Assembly (NCBI RefSeq): GCF_015477355.1
Contig: NZ_JADLRJ010000005.1
Coordinates: 1-64,000, forward strand
Reading direction: 5' to 3'
Origin: Nocardia blacklockiae
GTDB taxonomy: Bacteria; Actinomycetota; Actinomycetes; Mycobacteriales; Mycobacteriaceae
DNA: 64,000 nt
In this document: piece after piece, positions 44,233 through 53,295 of the stretch
Numbering within the stretch: position 1 is the stretch's first letter
Layout: each line of letters starts with the position of its first letter
Program-made: the position numbers and the translations under genes
The notes under the pieces: generated by a model
Database searches by the model: none
Seen by the model: only the letters and a program-made list of their open reading frames with translations
What the model was told of the DNA's origin: nothing

Positions 44233-45225
44233 ATGCCTGACCAGGCACGCCGTGCGCAGCTTTTACCAGGGGGCGGGTCGGTTCTCCGTCCGGACTGGCG
44301 CTCGACGCTGCGACGAGAACGAGCGGCGCGCCGACGGCGGGCGCGGGCCGCCGCGCGGTGGGTGCGCACGTCGCTGGCGGAGTCGGCGCGGCGGAGTCGG
44401 CGGACGATCACCGAATTCGATTGGCGCGCTTATCTGCACCGGGATTGGCGGGCCTGGTTCCACGAGCAGGGGCCGCGGCTGCGCGGCTGGCTGCTGCGGC
44501 ACCGCGTCCTGGTGGCGGGCGTGGTCGTGGTGGCGTTGTGTGCCGCGGCCGATGCCACCGGGCCGCGGCCCGTGGCGGTCGAGCCGGGGCCCGGCAGCGC
44601 GCAGCGTGTTCCGGTCGCGTATCCGCTACAGGTGCGCGCCGCGCCGGATTCGAGCAAGCGCTATCTGAACGCCATCAACAACGGCGAGCACATCCGCGAG
44701 TCGCAGGTGGTCGCCGCGGCCGCCCGCGCGACCCTCGAACGCGCCAAAGCCGAAGCGGCGGCGGCGGTTTCGGGACAGCCCGCGCCCTGGCTGGGCGGCA
44801 CGGTCACGCCGCTGCCGGGCGGCGCGCTGCCGGGGCTCGGCGGTTTCGTGCTGCCCGCGCGGGGAGCGTTCACCTCCGGCTTCGGGCAGCGCTGGGGCAC
44901 CTTCCACGCGGGCATCGATATCGCCGCGCCGATCGGCTCGCCGATCTACGCCGTGACCGACGGGACCGTCATCGACGCCGGCCCGGCTCAGGGCTTCGGC
45001 CTCTGGGTCCGCATCCGCCACGACGACGGCACCATCTCGGTCTACGGCCACATGTACGACTTCTTCGTCTCGGTCGGCGAACGCGTCCGCACCGGCCAGC
45101 AGATCGCCCGCGTCGGCAACCGCGGCGACTCCACCGGCCCCCACCTGCACTTCGAAATCCTGGTCAACGGTCAGCACGTGGACCCACAACCCTGGCTCGC
45201 GCTACACGGCCTCCAGCTGGGCTGA
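44233..45225 (+). CDS. M23-family cell-wall peptidase
   Basis: A 330-residue membrane-anchored LytM/M23 protein. A very basic N-terminal cytoplasmic region of about 90 residues precedes one membrane span (92-107), a linker, and the catalytic domain. Metal ligands lie in FHAGIDIAAP (His225, Asp229) and GPHLHFE near the C-terminus. It would cut peptidoglycan cross-links or activate an amidase. The start ATG follows TATCGT (44220-44225) by seven bases. Basic N-termini of this kind are unusual and may bind lipids or partners. Confidence 0.9.
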   Translation: MPDQARRAQLLPGGGSVLRPDWRSTLRRERAARRRRARAAARWVRTSLAESARRSRRTITEFDWRAYLHRDWRAWFHEQGPRLRGWLLRHRVLVAGVVVVALCAAADATGPRPVAVEPGPGSAQRVPVAYPLQVRAAPDSSKRYLNAINNGEHIRESQVVAAAARATLERAKAEAAAAVSGQPAPWLGGTVTPLPGGALPGLGGFVLPARGAFTSGFGQRWGTFHAGIDIAAPIGSPIYAVTDGTVIDAGPAQGFGLWVRIRHDDGTISVYGHMYDFFVSVGERVRTGQQIARVGNRGDSTGPHLHFEILVNGQHVDPQPWLALHGLQLG

Positions 45226-45236
45226 GCGAACCCCGC

Positions 45237-46514
45237 TCAGACCTCGGCGGGGATCGAGATGCGCTGTTCTACGGCCGCCAGGGCGATGTCGGTGCGGTAG
45301 TGGCTGCCCGGGAGTTTGATGCTCGCGATGCGGGCGTAGGCGCGCTCGCGGGCCTCGGTCAGATCCGCGCCGGTGGCCACCACGTTGAGGACGCGGCCGC
45401 CCGCGGACAGCAGGGCGCCGTCCGCGCGCAGCGACGTACCGGCGTGCAGCACTTCGGTATTCGGCTCGGCGGCCTCGACGCCGGTGATCACGTCGCCGGT
45501 ACGAGGGCGGCCGGGATAGTTCTCCGCGGCCAGCACCACCGTCACCGCGGAGCCCTCGTGCCAGCGCGGCGGCTCGGCCGCGGCGAGGGTACCGGTGGCG
45601 GTGGCGTGCAGCAGCGCGCCCAGCGGGCTGTCCAGCAGCGCCAGCACCGCCTGGGTCTCGGGATCGCCGAAGCGACAGTTGAATTCGACCACCGCGGGCC
45701 CCGCCTGCCCCATCGCGAGCCCGGCGTAGAGCAGGCCCGAGAACGGCACGCCGCGCCGGACCATCTCCACCGCAACGGGTTTCACGACGGTGTCGACGAT
45801 CTCGGCGACCGCCGTCGGCGGCAGCCACGGCAGCGGCGTGTAAGCGCCCATGCCGCCGGTGTTGGGGCCGGTGTCGCCGTTGCCGACCCGCTTGTGGTCC
45901 TGCGCGGGCAGCAGCGGCACCACGGTCTCGCCGTCGACCAGGCAGAACAGCGACACCTCGGGACCGTCGAGGAACGACTCCAGCAGCACCGGGTGACCCT
46001 GTTCGAGCAGTTCGGCGGCGTGGTCGCGGGCGGCCAGCCGGTCGGTGGTGACCACCACGCCCTTGCCCGCGGCGAGCCCGTCGTCCTTCACCACCCAGGT
46101 CGGGCCGAACCGGTCCAGCGCGGCGTCGAGTTCGCCCGGGTGGTCGACCACCTCGCTGTGCGCGGTGCGCACCCCGGCCGCGGCCATCACGTCCTTGGCG
46201 AACGCCTTCGAGCCCTCGATCCGGGCCGCCGCGGCCGACGGGCCGAAGCAGGCGATGCCCGCGGCCCGCACCGCGTCCGCGATGCCCAGCACCAACGGCA
46301 CCTCCGGCCCGATCACCACGAGGTCGGACCCGAGTTCGGTGGCGAGCGCGACCACCGCCTCGGCGCTGCAGGGATCGACGGGGCGGAGCTGCGCCTGCTG
46401 CGCCATGCCGGGGTTGCCGGGCGCGGCGACCACGGCACTCACCCCCGGATCCCGCCGCAGGGCCAGCACGAGGGCGTGTTCACGGGCTCCGGAACCGATG
46501 ACGAGTACTCGCAC
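45237..46514 (-). CDS. purD: Phosphoribosylamine-glycine ligase
   Basis: A 425-residue ATP-grasp ligase forming GAR from phosphoribosylamine and glycine, the second purine step. It opens with [14 protein letters not shown] and contains [18 protein letters not shown] in the ATP-grasp domain and [10 protein letters not shown]. The GTG at 46514 follows TAAGCT by seven bases; the longer open frame has no ribosome site. It is an independent transcript here, divergent from the second HIT gene. Confidence 0.97.
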   Translation of the reverse strand: MRVLVIGSGAREHALVLALRRDPGVSAVVAAPGNPGMAQQAQLRPVDPCSAEAVVALATELGSDLVVIGPEVPLVLGIADAVRAAGIACFGPSAAAARIEGSKAFAKDVMAAAGVRTAHSEVVDHPGELDAALDRFGPTWVVKDDGLAAGKGVVVTTDRLAARDHAAELLEQGHPVLLESFLDGPEVSLFCLVDGETVVPLLPAQDHKRVGNGDTGPNTGGMGAYTPLPWLPPTAVAEIVDTVVKPVAVEMVRRGVPFSGLLYAGLAMGQAGPAVVEFNCRFGDPETQAVLALLDSPLGALLHATATGTLAAAEPPRWHEGSAVTVVLAAENYPGRPRTGDVITGVEAAEPNTEVLHAGTSLRADGALLSAGGRVLNVVATGADLTEARERAYARIASIKLPGSHYRTDIALAAVEQRISIPAEV

Positions 46515-46653
46515 GCGACACAGCTTAGGTGACGGGATCACACGCTCCGCCGGGTATCGACCGGACGACCAGCGGCCCGTCACGTCCGGTTCAACCGGAG
46601 TTCACCGCGGCGAGCGACTCGGCCCGGTGACCGTCCGCCATAGACTCACCTCC

Positions 46654-47079
46654 ATGGCTTCTGTATTCAGCGCGATCATCGACGGTCAGCTGCCCGGGCG
46701 GTTCGTCTGGGAGGACGACGAATTCGTCGCGTTCCTCACCATCGCCCCGGTCACCCAGGGGCACACGCTGGTGGTGCCGCGCAAGGAGATCGACCAGTGG
46801 CAGGATCTCGATCCCGACACCTTCGCCCGGATCAACGCGGTGGCACAGAAGATCGGCCGGGCGGTGCGGGCGGCCTGGGAGGCCCCGCGCGCGGGCCTGC
46901 TCATCGCCGGCCTCGAGGTGCCGCACCTGCACGTGCACGTCTTCCCCGCCTTCGACCTCGCCGATTTCAACATCTCCCAGGCCGACCCGGAACCGAGCCA
47001 GGAATCGCTGGACGAGGCCCAGGCCAAGATCAAGCAGGCCCTGCGCGACCTCGGCTACGGCGCCAACGTGCCCGACTGA
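46654..47079 (+). CDS. HIT-family protein (Rv0759c-like)
   Basis: A 141-residue histidine-triad protein with catalytic motif HLHVHVF. The N-terminus [26 protein letters not shown] and [17 protein letters not shown] are typical of a family member placed beside phoPR in mycobacteria. The ATG at 46654 follows TAGACT (46641-46646) by seven bases. It converges on phoR with a single base between the stops. The substrate is not known. Confidence 0.92.
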   Translation: MASVFSAIIDGQLPGRFVWEDDEFVAFLTIAPVTQGHTLVVPRKEIDQWQDLDPDTFARINAVAQKIGRAVRAAWEAPRAGLLIAGLEVPHLHVHVFPAFDLADFNISQADPEPSQESLDEAQAKIKQALRDLGYGANVPD

Positions 47080-47080
47080 G

Positions 47081-48577
47081 TCAGCGCGGCAACCGGACGG
47101 TGAACGTGGTGCCCGCGCCGACGGTGCTGGTCACCCCCACCGTCCCGCCGTGCGCGGCGACCAGCGCCTGCACGATCGACAACCCGAGTCCGGTGCCGCC
47201 GCTGTCGCGACTGCGGGAGGCGTCGGTGCGGTAGAAGCGCTCGAAGATCCGCTCGACCTGGTCGGGCGGCAGGCCGGGCCCGGTGTCGGCGACCTCCACC
47301 ACCACCTCGTCGGCGGCCGGGGTCAGCCGCACCGTGACCGCCGCCTCCGGCGGAGTGTGCACCAGGGCGTTGTTCACCAGGTTGGACAGCACCTGCCGCA
47401 GCCGCGCCGCGTCGCCGGGCACCTCCAGAGTGCCGGTGCCGGAACGTATTTCGAGGTCGATGCCGCGTGCCGGCCCGGCCGGGCGGCGGGCCGCGTCGAC
47501 CGCGCGGGCGCTGTGCACGGCGTCGCTGGCCAGGGCGAGCAGATCGACCGGGCGGCGTTCCACCGGGCGCTGCGCGTCGAGCCGGGCGAGCATCAGCAGG
47601 TCCTCCACCAGCAGCCCCATCCGGTTCGATTCGCTCTCGATCCGGTTCATGAACAGCGCCGGATCCGGCAGTGCCCCTTGCCGATACAGCTCGGCGAAGC
47701 CCTTGATGGTGGTGAGCGGGGTGCGCAGTTCGTGGCTGGCGTCGGCGACGAACTGCCGCATCTTGGCCTCCGAGCGCCGCGCCGACTCCTCCGAGGCCTC
47801 GGTGGCGGCGAACGCCTGCTGGATCTGGGTGAGCATGCCGTTCAGCGACCGGGAGAGCCGGTCGACCTCGGTGTCGTTGCCGCGCACCGGAACTCGGCGA
47901 TGCAGGTCGCCGCCCGCGATGGCGGCGGCGGTCTCCTCGACCTCGCGCAGCGGCCGCAGGCTGCGCCGGATCACGAACTGCGCCACCACCGCCAGCGCGG
48001 CCAGCACGATCGCCCCGACCAGCACCTGCAGTCCGATCAGGCGGTCGACGATGTTCTCGGTGCCGGTGAGCGGCAACGCCACCACGCTCGTGCCGTCGGC
48101 GTCGGTGACCCGCACGGCCCGCCAGTGCTCGCCCGGATTGCCGACCGTTCCCACCGTGCGCGGGTGGCGGCCGAGGTCCGCCGGGATGTCGGGCGTCGTG
48201 CCCGCGTCGTCGATCGTGAGCCGCAGGGCGCCCGACGCATCGGTCACCCGCACATAGAGCGGCTCGAGTGTCCGCATCGGGCGCATCGACGGCCGCGCCG
48301 GCGGTGGCGGCGCGCCCGGCCGCGCGAATCCGTTCACGGCATCGGAGATCTCGCGATCCACACGGTCGATGAGGATGCGCTGCATCACCGAGGTCACCGC
48401 GATCCCGGAACCCAGCAGGCCGAGCCCGGCCAGCAGGACCAGGGCCAGCACCAGCGTCACCCGCAGCGGCACCGCCGCCAGCCGGCGCGACACGGCGGCG
48501 CGCACGGTGCGCCCGCGGCCCGAGAAGGTGGACGGCACGACCGCGACGGCAGCGTCACCGGCCTGCCGCGCGCTCAT
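47081..48577 (-). CDS. phoR: PhoR-type sensor histidine kinase
   Basis: A 498-residue sensor kinase: membrane spans at 41-63 and 181-203, an extracellular sensor region of about 115 residues rich in Pro near its start, a HAMP domain, the phosphoacceptor His282 in ASHELRTPL, and an ATP-binding domain with NLVNNALVHTP and GTGLGLSIV. Its start overlaps the stop of phoP (ATGA), so both are co-translated. Placement and the partner strongly suggest the PhoR orthologous group that controls envelope lipids and acid response. Confidence 0.9.
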   Translation of the reverse strand: MSARQAGDAAVAVVPSTFSGRGRTVRAAVSRRLAAVPLRVTLVLALVLLAGLGLLGSGIAVTSVMQRILIDRVDREISDAVNGFARPGAPPPPARPSMRPMRTLEPLYVRVTDASGALRLTIDDAGTTPDIPADLGRHPRTVGTVGNPGEHWRAVRVTDADGTSVVALPLTGTENIVDRLIGLQVLVGAIVLAALAVVAQFVIRRSLRPLREVEETAAAIAGGDLHRRVPVRGNDTEVDRLSRSLNGMLTQIQQAFAATEASEESARRSEAKMRQFVADASHELRTPLTTIKGFAELYRQGALPDPALFMNRIESESNRMGLLVEDLLMLARLDAQRPVERRPVDLLALASDAVHSARAVDAARRPAGPARGIDLEIRSGTGTLEVPGDAARLRQVLSNLVNNALVHTPPEAAVTVRLTPAADEVVVEVADTGPGLPPDQVERIFERFYRTDASRSRDSGGTGLGLSIVQALVAAHGGTVGVTSTVGAGTTFTVRLPR

Positions 48578-49320
48578 TTCACCGACGACTTGCTGCGGCT
48601 GGGCGCGCGCATCACGTAACCGACCCCGCGCAGGGTGTGGATCAGCCGGTCCGGCCCGGTGTCGACCTTCTTGCGCAGGTAGGAGACATAGGTCTCGACC
48701 ACGCCGACCTCGCCGCCGAAGTCGTAGCGCCACACGTGATCCAGGATCCGCGGCTTGCTGAGGACCGTGCCCGCGTTGACCATGAAGTACCGCAGCAGGG
48801 TGAACTCGGTGGGCGACAGCGAGACCGGTTCGCCGGCCTTCCACACCTCGTGGGTGTCGTCGTCGAGTTCGATGTCCTCGAACCGCAGCCGGGAGGACTT
48901 GCGCTCCTCCACGGTGTGGCCGGCGCGGCGCAGGATCACCCGCAGCCGGGCGACGACCTCCTCCAGGCTGAACGGCTTGGTGACGTAGTCGTCGGCACCC
49001 AGCGTGAGTCCGGTGATCTTGTCCTCCACCTCGTCGCGCGCGGTGAGGAACAGCACGGGCGCGTCGATGCCGTCGGCCCGCAGCCGCCGCAGCAGCCCGA
49101 AGCCGTCCATGCCCGGCATCATGACGTCGACGATCAAGGCATCCGGACGGAAGACCCGGGCCCGGTCCAGCCCCTCGGCCCCATTGGCGGCCGCGGCGAC
49201 CTCGAACCCCTGGTAGCGCAGGCTCACCGTGAGCAGTTCGACGATCATGGGTTCGTCGTCCACCACCAGGACACGGGCCTCGGGCATCCGATCGGCAGGC
49301 TGACCATTCATGACGCCCAT
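48574..49320 (-). CDS. phoP: PhoP-type response regulator
   Basis: A 248-residue OmpR-class regulator. The receiver domain has the acidic pocket at 21-23 and phosphoacceptor Asp65 in IVDVMMPGMDG. The winged-helix domain carries EVWKAGEPVSLSPTEFTLLRYF and LRGVGYVMR. Long stretches are as I remember M. tuberculosis PhoP, including KPFSLEEVVARLRVILRRAG. The ATG at 49320 has GGAGG three bases upstream. It is first in the phoP-phoR unit. Confidence 0.93.
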   Translation of the reverse strand: MGVMNGQPADRMPEARVLVVDDEPMIVELLTVSLRYQGFEVAAAANGAEGLDRARVFRPDALIVDVMMPGMDGFGLLRRLRADGIDAPVLFLTARDEVEDKITGLTLGADDYVTKPFSLEEVVARLRVILRRAGHTVEERKSSRLRFEDIELDDDTHEVWKAGEPVSLSPTEFTLLRYFMVNAGTVLSKPRILDHVWRYDFGGEVGVVETYVSYLRKKVDTGPDRLIHTLRGVGYVMRAPSRSKSSVK

Positions 49321-49400
49321 GCTCCTCCCCGGGCCGCCGAGGACGCTGTGCCTTCGCTGGGAGTTTCCTGGGAGCGCCTTCCGACCTGCGTCTACCCCAT

Positions 49401-49430
49401 CAAGAAACCCGGCCGCCGAGGCAGCCGGGT
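49401..49430 (-). terminator. Terminator after tRNA-Thr
   Basis: Arms ACCCGGC (49407-49413) and GCCGGGT (49424-49430) flank a 10-base loop. On the minus strand the hairpin is followed by TTTCTT, a short U-tract. It lies just beyond the tRNA 3' end. Confidence 0.75.
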
Positions 49431-49437
49431 CGATGAG

Positions 49438-49509
49438 AGCCCCCTGTCAGGATTGAACTGACGACCTTTCGCTTACAAGGCGAGTGCTCTACCACTGAGC
49501 TAAGGAGGC
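49438..49509 (-). tRNA. tRNA-Thr (anticodon TGT)
   Basis: The 72-base cloverleaf fits: acceptor GCCTCCT pairs with AGGGGGC, the D-loop reads AGCTCAGTGGTAGAGCA, and the anticodon loop CTTGTAA has TGT. The T-arm carries GTTCAAT. A mismatch closes the top of the anticodon stem (C27 against A43 by my numbering). The 3' CCA is not encoded. Confidence 0.92.
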
Positions 49510-49656
49510 GGAAAAGCGGTGTCATCATAACCGGATCGGGCCGGAGACACCGAAAGAAGCAGGTGCGCGAAGGGACCGACGCGGCGGCTGTGGGACGGGG
49601 TGTCGCACAGCCGCCGAATCGGTTGTCCCTGCGCAGTATCTATCGGGTACTGCGGG

Positions 49657-49899
49657 TCAGGACTGAGCGGCCTGCCGGGCCGCGTCGTCCGCGGCCATCG
49701 CATCACGCAAGCTCTTGGGCCGCATATCGGTCCAGTTCTTCTCGACGTATTCGACGCAGGCAGCGCGGCTGTCCTCGCCGAACACCACTCGCCAGCCGGC
49801 CGGTACCTCGGCGAAGGCCGGCCACAGGGAATGCTGCTCCTCGTCGTTCACCAGAACGAAGAAGCGGCCGTCCTCATCGTCGAACGGGTTGGTGCTCAT
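49657..49899 (-). CDS. MbtH-family protein
   Basis: An 80-residue MbtH-like protein that would bind and activate adenylation domains of non-ribosomal peptide synthetases. It matches the signature [19 protein letters not shown] and the later WTDMRP. No synthetase lies in the window, so it probably serves enzymes encoded elsewhere. It is downstream of a hydrolase gene on the same strand, 105 bases away. The ATG at 49899 has GAGGTG close upstream. Confidence 0.95.
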   Translation of the reverse strand: MSTNPFDDEDGRFFVLVNDEEQHSLWPAFAEVPAGWRVVFGEDSRAACVEYVEKNWTDMRPKSLRDAMAADDAARQAAQS

Positions 49900-50004
49900 T
49901 TCACCTCACTGGATACGTGCGCTGTGTACGGGAACGCGGCGGGGGCGCGAACTCCCCCCGGGCGTTGTGTCGACCCTAGCAAGGCCGACGTTACGGTTGG
50001 CCGG

Positions 50005-50844
50005 TTACCTCGAGCCGCCGAAGAAGTCGAGCAGAACCTTGTTCACCGCTTCGGGCCGTTCCAGGTAGCCGTAGTGCCCGGCGTCGGGAATCTCCTGGTA
50101 ACGCGCGCCGGGGATGACGTCGGCCACCTCGCGGGTCAGATATGCCGGGATCATCCGGTCGTCGGCGAAGCCCATGGCCAGGCTGGGCACCTTGATCCCG
50201 CGGTAGGCCTGCAGGCGGTCGAAGTCGTGGTCCATCTTGCGCTGCGCGCGGATGCCGGGGGTGACCGGGCCGCCGGTGAACTCGAACAGGTCCAGCCAGT
50301 CGCGCGCGGCGTTGCGGTCGGCCATGGTGGCCGGCGAGAGGTTCATCACCGCGGTCAGCGCGGCCTCGTACTTGGGCGGCAGTTTCACCCCGGAGGCGTC
50401 GAGTTCGTGCTCGCCGAGCGACAGCGTCTTCTGGAATTGATCGAGCCGCCCGTGCCCGGCCATGTAGACGGCCTTGCGGACCAGATCGGGCCGGGCCAGC
50501 GCCAGCTCCTGCGCCACCCGCGCGCCCATCGAGGTGCCCGCGACCAAGGCCGGGCCCTCGTCGAGCAGTTCGATCAGCCCGGCGGTGTCCTTCACCATGT
50601 CGTCGATGGTGATGCCGTGCGCGGACTCGCTCGACGGGGCGATGCCGCGATTGTCGAAGGTGCACACCCGATATCCGGCCGCCAGCAGCGCCGGCACCTG
50701 ATGCAGTTCCCACACCCGCCCCGGGCTGCCGGTGCCCATGATCAGCACGACCAGCGGCGCCGCGCCCTTGGTGTCGGTGCCCTTGGCCTTGTCCCCCTTC
50801 ACCTGGTAGTTCAGCGAGATTCCGTTCACCGTGGCCAACGGCAT
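50005..50844 (-). CDS. Alpha/beta-hydrolase
   Basis: A 279-residue hydrolase. The oxyanion motif IMGTGSPG is followed by the nucleophile elbow AGTSMG with Ser105, an Asp in FADDRM and His in DAGHYGYLERP. The family includes peptidases, esterases and thioesterases, so specificity is unknown. The ATG at 50844 follows GGAAGAAGGG at a longer distance; the frame runs to 51036 without support. It precedes the MbtH gene on the same strand and may share its transcript. Confidence 0.88.
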   Translation of the reverse strand: MPLATVNGISLNYQVKGDKAKGTDTKGAAPLVVLIMGTGSPGRVWELHQVPALLAAGYRVCTFDNRGIAPSSESAHGITIDDMVKDTAGLIELLDEGPALVAGTSMGARVAQELALARPDLVRKAVYMAGHGRLDQFQKTLSLGEHELDASGVKLPPKYEAALTAVMNLSPATMADRNAARDWLDLFEFTGGPVTPGIRAQRKMDHDFDRLQAYRGIKVPSLAMGFADDRMIPAYLTREVADVIPGARYQEIPDAGHYGYLERPEAVNKVLLDFFGGSR

Positions 50845-51007
50845 GATGCTGAGACCCTTCTTCCGCGTGCAATGACTGTTCTCCCCACGGTATAGGTATC
50901 CAGGGCCCGGCCGTTTCGCCACCGGCCCGCGTGGAATGCCGGTATGCGGACGCCCGATACCATTGACAACGCAGAACGAGACACGACCCCCGAGCCGAGA
51001 GGACACG

Positions 51008-51178
51008 ATGATGGCCGCGAAGGGCGCCAACGACATCGCGGACGACGATCTGGAGCCGCTCGCCGACGAAACCGCACGGCAGGCTCAGCGCGTGGTCGCC
51101 GCGTATGCCAACGACGCGGACGAATGCCGGATGCTGCTGTCGATGCTCGGGATCGGGCCCAGCACCCGGACCGAATAA
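51008..51178 (+). CDS. Small conserved protein upstream of otsA (Rv3489-like)
   Basis: A 56-residue acidic protein starting MMAAKGAND and ending [14 protein letters not shown] recall a protein of this size immediately before otsA in M. tuberculosis (Rv3489). No domain is recognised; it looks like a single alpha-helical hairpin with no membrane span. The ATG at 51008 has GAGAGG five bases upstream; a second ATG follows directly. It is 53 bases before otsA on the same strand, so the two are likely co-transcribed. Confidence 0.7.
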   Translation: MMAAKGANDIADDDLEPLADETARQAQRVVAAYANDADECRMLLSMLGIGPSTRTE

Positions 51179-51231
51179 CCGCCGCACACTCCACACAACT
51201 TCACGGGCTCGAGCAATCGGAGGATCCAGCA

Positions 51232-52779
51232 GTGGACCAGCAGAGCGAAGACCAGCACGATCTACCCCTGCACGCTGTACCGGATGCCGAGCCCGCCCCC
51301 TACCGGAGCGGCGACGCCGGGTCCGGCTTCGTCGTCGTCGCCAACCGGCTGCCGGTGGACCTGGAACGCCTGCCCGACGGGTCCACCCGCTGGAAGCGCA
51401 GTCCCGGCGGGCTGGTGACCGCGCTGGAACCGGTGCTCCGCAACAACAACGGCGCCTGGGTCGGCTGGGCCGGGGTGCCCGACGTCGACGTCGACCCGAT
51501 CATCGAGGACGGCCTGGAGCTGCATCCGGTGCCGCTGTCGGGCGACGAGGTCGCCGACTACTACGAAGGCTTCTCCAACGGCACGCTCTGGCCGCTGTAC
51601 CACGACGTGATCGTCCGCCCGGAGTACCAGCGCACCTGGTGGTCCGCCTACGTCAACGTCAACCGGCGTTTCGCCGAGCACACCGCCAAGGTGGCCGCGG
51701 AGGGCGCCACGGTCTGGGTGCAGGACTACCAGCTGCAATTGGTGCCGAAGATGCTGCGCATGCTCCGGCCGGACCTGACCATCGGCTTCTTCCTGCACAT
51801 CCCGTTCCCGCCGGTGGAACTGTTCATGCAGCTGCCGTGGCGCACCGAGATCGTCGAGGGCCTGCTGGGCGCCGACCTGATCGGCTTCCACCTGCCCGGC
51901 GGCGCGCAGAACTTCCTGTACCTCGCGAGAAGGCTTGCGGGACAGCCCACTTCGCGCGGCACCATCGGCGTGCGCTCGAAAATGGGTGTGGTGCAGGTGG
52001 GTTTCCGGACGGTGCGGGTGGGCGCGTTCCCCATCTCGATCGCCTCCGCCGAACTCGACGAGCTGTCCCGTCGGCGGTCCGTGCGCGAACGCGCCGCGCA
52101 GATCCGTTCCGAGCTGGGCAATCCCAAGCACATCCTGCTGGGCGTGGACCGGCTGGACTACACCAAGGGCATCGATATCCGCCTGGAGGCGCTGGAGGAG
52201 CTGCTGCGCGAGGGCCGCCTCGACCCGGCCGACACCGTGATGGTGCAGCTGGCCACGCCGAGCCGCGAGCGGGTGGAGAGCTACATCCAGATGCGCGGCG
52301 ACATCGAGCGGCAGGTGGGCCGGATCAACGGCGAATTCTCCCGTGTCGGTTTCCCGTTCGTGCACTACCTGCACCGGCCGATCCCGCGCGACGAGCTGGT
52401 CGCGTTCTTCGTCGCCGCCGACGCCATGCTGGTGACGCCGCTGCGCGACGGCATGAATCTGGTGGCCAAGGAGTACGTGGCCAGCCACAGCGGCCTCAAC
52501 GGAGCCCTGGTGCTCAGCGAATTCACCGGTGCCGCAGCGGAATTGCGCCAGGCCTACCTGTGCAACCCGCACGATCTGGACAGCGTCAAGGACGCGATCG
52601 TGGCCGCCCTCGACGACGACCCCGACACCCGCCGCCGCCGCATGCGCGCGATGCGCCGGCAGGTGCTCACCCACGACGTGGACCGGTGGGCGCGGGCGTT
52701 CCTCGAGGCCCTGGCGCAGGACCGGGTCGCGGGCAGCGCGCTGCTCAGCGACGACGACGTGGACCCGGGCTCACGCTGA
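51232..52779 (+). CDS. otsA: Trehalose-6-phosphate synthase
   Basis: A 515-residue GT20 glycosyltransferase that joins glucose from a nucleotide sugar to glucose-6-phosphate. It has VVVANRLPV near the N-terminus, [23 protein letters not shown], and [16 protein letters not shown], which are all family marks. The acidic Asp-rich start is variable between species. The GTG at 51232 follows GGAGG by several bases. Trehalose supports mycolate transfer and stress tolerance. It converges on the mce4 operon, whose last gene ends 28 bases away. Confidence 0.96.
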   Translation: MDQQSEDQHDLPLHAVPDAEPAPYRSGDAGSGFVVVANRLPVDLERLPDGSTRWKRSPGGLVTALEPVLRNNNGAWVGWAGVPDVDVDPIIEDGLELHPVPLSGDEVADYYEGFSNGTLWPLYHDVIVRPEYQRTWWSAYVNVNRRFAEHTAKVAAEGATVWVQDYQLQLVPKMLRMLRPDLTIGFFLHIPFPPVELFMQLPWRTEIVEGLLGADLIGFHLPGGAQNFLYLARRLAGQPTSRGTIGVRSKMGVVQVGFRTVRVGAFPISIASAELDELSRRRSVRERAAQIRSELGNPKHILLGVDRLDYTKGIDIRLEALEELLREGRLDPADTVMVQLATPSRERVESYIQMRGDIERQVGRINGEFSRVGFPFVHYLHRPIPRDELVAFFVAADAMLVTPLRDGMNLVAKEYVASHSGLNGALVLSEFTGAAAELRQAYLCNPHDLDSVKDAIVAALDDDPDTRRRRMRAMRRQVLTHDVDRWARAFLEALAQDRVAGSALLSDDDVDPGSR

Positions 52780-52806
52780 CTCGGCGCGAATCCCCCTGCG
52801 GCGCGG

Positions 52807-53295
52807 TCAGATCGGGTTGACCTGACCGACCAGCCAGTGCCCGTCCTCCTTGTCGAGGGTGACGCGGACGCGGCTGGGGGTCACGGTGCCCTGCGGGGCG
52901 TCCTTGCTGGTGGTGATCTGGTTCAGGTACAGCAGCACGACCGCGTGCGAGCGGTCGGCGGACACCACGCCGCCGGCCTGGGTGTTGGCCTGGACGGTGA
53001 GTTCTTTCTCCTTGGCGCCCTTGGCGATCACGTCGGTGACCAGCTTCAGGTAGTCCTTGCGGAACTCGGGGGTGAGGCTGTCGCCCACCTTCGGCAGTTC
53101 GGTGTCGACGCTGTGGAAGTCGTAGCTGAACATGGCCTGCACGGTGCGGCGGGCGGCGTCGACGGATTGGGTGCGGGCCTGCTCGGCCTGGTTGTCGGAC
53201 CAGAACCGGAAGCCGGTGAACCCGCCCGCGACCACGGCGGCCACGAAAAGGATTGCCGCACCGGCGATCAGGAGGGGGCGTAGTCGGTTTCTCAT
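52807..53295 (-). CDS. Mce-associated membrane protein (second)
   Basis: A 162-residue protein with one N-terminal membrane span (LLIAGAAILFVAAVVAGGFTGF) and an extracytoplasmic NTF2-like domain of the Mce-associated (Mas) type. It corresponds in place to Rv3492c of the M. tuberculosis mce4 locus. The ATG at 53295 overlaps the stop of the gene before it (ATGA). It is thought to stabilise the Mce transporter. It is the last gene of the operon. Confidence 0.88.
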   Translation of the reverse strand: MRNRLRPLLIAGAAILFVAAVVAGGFTGFRFWSDNQAEQARTQSVDAARRTVQAMFSYDFHSVDTELPKVGDSLTPEFRKDYLKLVTDVIAKGAKEKELTVQANTQAGGVVSADRSHAVVLLYLNQITTSKDAPQGTVTPSRVRVTLDKEDGHWLVGQVNPI

